Shown here: positions 33,998-35,125 of the stretch, in pieces
Position numbering within the stretch: the first letter of the stretch is position 1
How the letters are laid out: every line of letters starts with the position of its first letter
Origin: Gammaproteobacteria bacterium
Lineage (GTDB): Bacteria; Pseudomonadota; Gammaproteobacteria; Steroidobacterales; Steroidobacteraceae
DNA: 35,125 nucleotides
Direction of reading: 5' to 3'
Assembly: GCA_029865465.1 (NCBI GenBank)
Contig: JAOUGW010000008.1
Span: forward strand, 1-35,125
Notes under the pieces: model-generated
Database searches by the model: none
What the model saw: only the letters and a program-made list of their open reading frames with translations
What the model was told of the DNA's origin: nothing
Position numbers and translations under genes: made by a program

Positions 33998-35125
33998 CGC
34001 CAGACTGTTGCAGGAACTCGGCGCGGTGCTCGGACCGGGCCTGCTCACCGCTCCCGCAGCCTGCGTCGCCTACGAGTGCGACGCCCTCACCGCCCACCGT
34101 CACCCGCCCGACCTGGTCGCGTTGCCGACGAGCGTCGAGCAGGTGCGGCAGATCGTCCGCGCCTGTCATCGGCACTCGGTGCCGGTGGTCGCACGCGGCT
34201 CCGGCACGGGACTCTCCGGCGGTGCGCTGCCCGTCGCAGGCGGGCTGCTGCTCGTGCTCTCGCGGCTCGACGCGATCCTGGCGGTCGATCCGCGCCGCGG
34301 TCTCGCACGCGTGCAGCCCGGCGTCACCAACCTCGCGGTGTCCGAGGCGGCCGCGCCTTACGGCATGTACTACGCGCCGGATCCTTCCTCGCAGGTCGCG
34401 TGCTCGGTCGGCGGCAACGTGGCCGAGAATTCGGGCGGCGTGCATTGCCTCAAGTACGGGCTGACCGTGCACAACGTCCTCGCCGTGAAGCTCGTCACCA
34501 TGGCAGGCGAACTGCTCACGTTCGGCAGCGAGACTGGCGAGGCGCCCGGCCTCAACCTGCTGGCCGCCGTGATCGGCTCGGAAGGTCTGCTGGGCGTCGT
34601 GGTCGAGGTGACCGTGCGGTTGCTGCCGCTGCCCCGCCGCGTCGAACTGCTGCTGGCCGCGTTCGACGACGTGAGCCGCTGCGCCGAGGCCGTCGGCCAG
34701 GTCATCGCTGCCGGCATCATCCCGGCCGGACTCGAAATGATGGACGCACCCGCGATCAAGGCAGCAGAGGCGTTCGCCGGTTGCGGCTACCCGCTGGACG
34801 CGCAGGCGCTGTTACTCTGCGAAGTCGACGGACCGCCTGCCGACGTCGATGACGAGCTCGGCCGCGCCCGTGCCGTGCTCGAAGCCGCCGGTGCGACCAG
34901 CGTGCGCGTAGCGAGGCACGCCGAGGAGCGGAGCCGGATGTGGTCGGGACGCAAAGCGGCCTTCCCCGCGGTGGGCCGGCTCGCGCCCGACTACTACTGC
35001 ATGGACGGCACCATCCCCCGCCGTCGCCTGGCGGACGTGCTGGCCCGGATCACGACGCTGTCGACGGCCTATCGCCTCGACGTGGCCAATGTCTTTCACG
35101 CGGGCGACGGCAACCTGCACCCGCT
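33987..35125 (+). CDS. glcD: Glycolate oxidase FAD-binding subunit GlcD (partial, cut by window end)
   Basis: The first about 379 residues of a flavoprotein of the FAD-linked oxidase (VAO/PCMH) family, the expected total being near 500. Visible are [16 protein letters not shown] (FAD pyrophosphate loop), [45 protein letters not shown], and [12 protein letters not shown] at the very edge. The [17 protein letters not shown] block is close to E. coli GlcD, so glycolate oxidation to glyoxylate is the best guess; D-lactate dehydrogenases of the same family remain possible. The GTG at 33987 overlaps the rpiA stop. glcE and glcF would be expected just beyond the window. Confidence 0.9.
   Translation, partial: MAVDARLLQELGAVLGPGLLTAPAACVAYECDALTAHRHPPDLVALPTSVEQVRQIVRACHRHSVPVVARGSGTGLSGGALPVAGGLLLVLSRLDAILAVDPRRGLARVQPGVTNLAVSEAAAPYGMYYAPDPSSQVACSVGGNVAENSGGVHCLKYGLTVHNVLAVKLVTMAGELLTFGSETGEAPGLNLLAAVIGSEGLLGVVVEVTVRLLPLPRRVELLLAAFDDVSRCAEAVGQVIAAGIIPAGLEMMDAPAIKAAEAFAGCGYPLDAQALLLCEVDGPPADVDDELGRARAVLEAAGATSVRVARHAEERSRMWSGRKAAFPAVGRLAPDYYCMDGTIPRRRLADVLARITTLSTAYRLDVANVFHAGDGNLHP

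Overview
The window is a gene-dense, high-GC (roughly two-thirds G+C by eye) bacterial chromosome segment. It looks like a gammaproteobacterium, plausibly Xanthomonadales/Nevskiales/Steroidobacterales-like. Reasons are the 6S RNA between zapA and the 5-formyl-THF cyclo-ligase gene, the TIGR02449 (ZapB-like)-zapA pair, the ygfB-pepP-ubiH-ubiI operon, a gcvT operon with split GcvP, rpiA next to glcD, and lgt/rlmI. Much of this (gcv, ubiI, ubiH, pepP, ygfB, zapA, ssrS, fau, rpiA) is the neighbourhood known from Escherichia coli, rearranged by inserted blocks. The order-level placement is inference. I saw no transposase, integrase, phage gene, CRISPR array, tRNA or rRNA, so this is core genome.

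Layout. 35-2104 (minus): lgt and rlmI. 2183-4264 (plus): a YyaL/DUF255 thioredoxin-fold protein. 4265-4542: a convergent gap holding a 222-bp element bounded by perfect 38-bp inverted repeats. 4543-19666 (minus): a long run of closely packed genes. Read in transcription order these are gcvT-gcvH-gcvPA-gcvPB-dgkA, a PfkB kinase and a double-protease-domain HtrA/Deg7-like protein, then sua5, an ornithine-type decarboxylase, a ComB-like phosphatase, an NhaD-type antiporter, a HAD phosphatase, a shrunken DUF486 gene, a HIT protein and an M23 peptidase. Many neighbours overlap by about 4 bp. The gcv operon is preceded by a tandem glycine riboswitch and an intrinsic terminator (19708-19930).

20140-23886 (plus): a DUF885 metallopeptidase-like exported protein, ispG and a small polytopic membrane protein. 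23921-31048 (minus): DUF2189 membrane protein, AidB-like acyl-CoA dehydrogenase, and ygfB-pepP-ubiH-ubiI. 31140-35125 (plus): ZapB-like protein, zapA, 6S RNA, fau, an EVE-domain protein, a 22-residue Lys/Ala-rich micropeptide, rpiA, and glcD running off the right edge.

Functional themes: one-carbon and glycine catabolism (GcvTHP, Fau) under glycine sensing; ubiquinone hydroxylation (UbiH, UbiI); division (ZapA and partner); isoprenoid synthesis (IspG); envelope maturation (Lgt, DgkA, M23 peptidase, HtrA-like protease). No clearly new multi-gene system is evident. The best leads are the structured element at 4293-4514, the internally deleted but apparently translatable DUF486 gene, the bacterial Deg7/Nma111-like protease, the decarboxylase-ComB-NhaD block, and the micropeptide gene with its own promoter and terminator.
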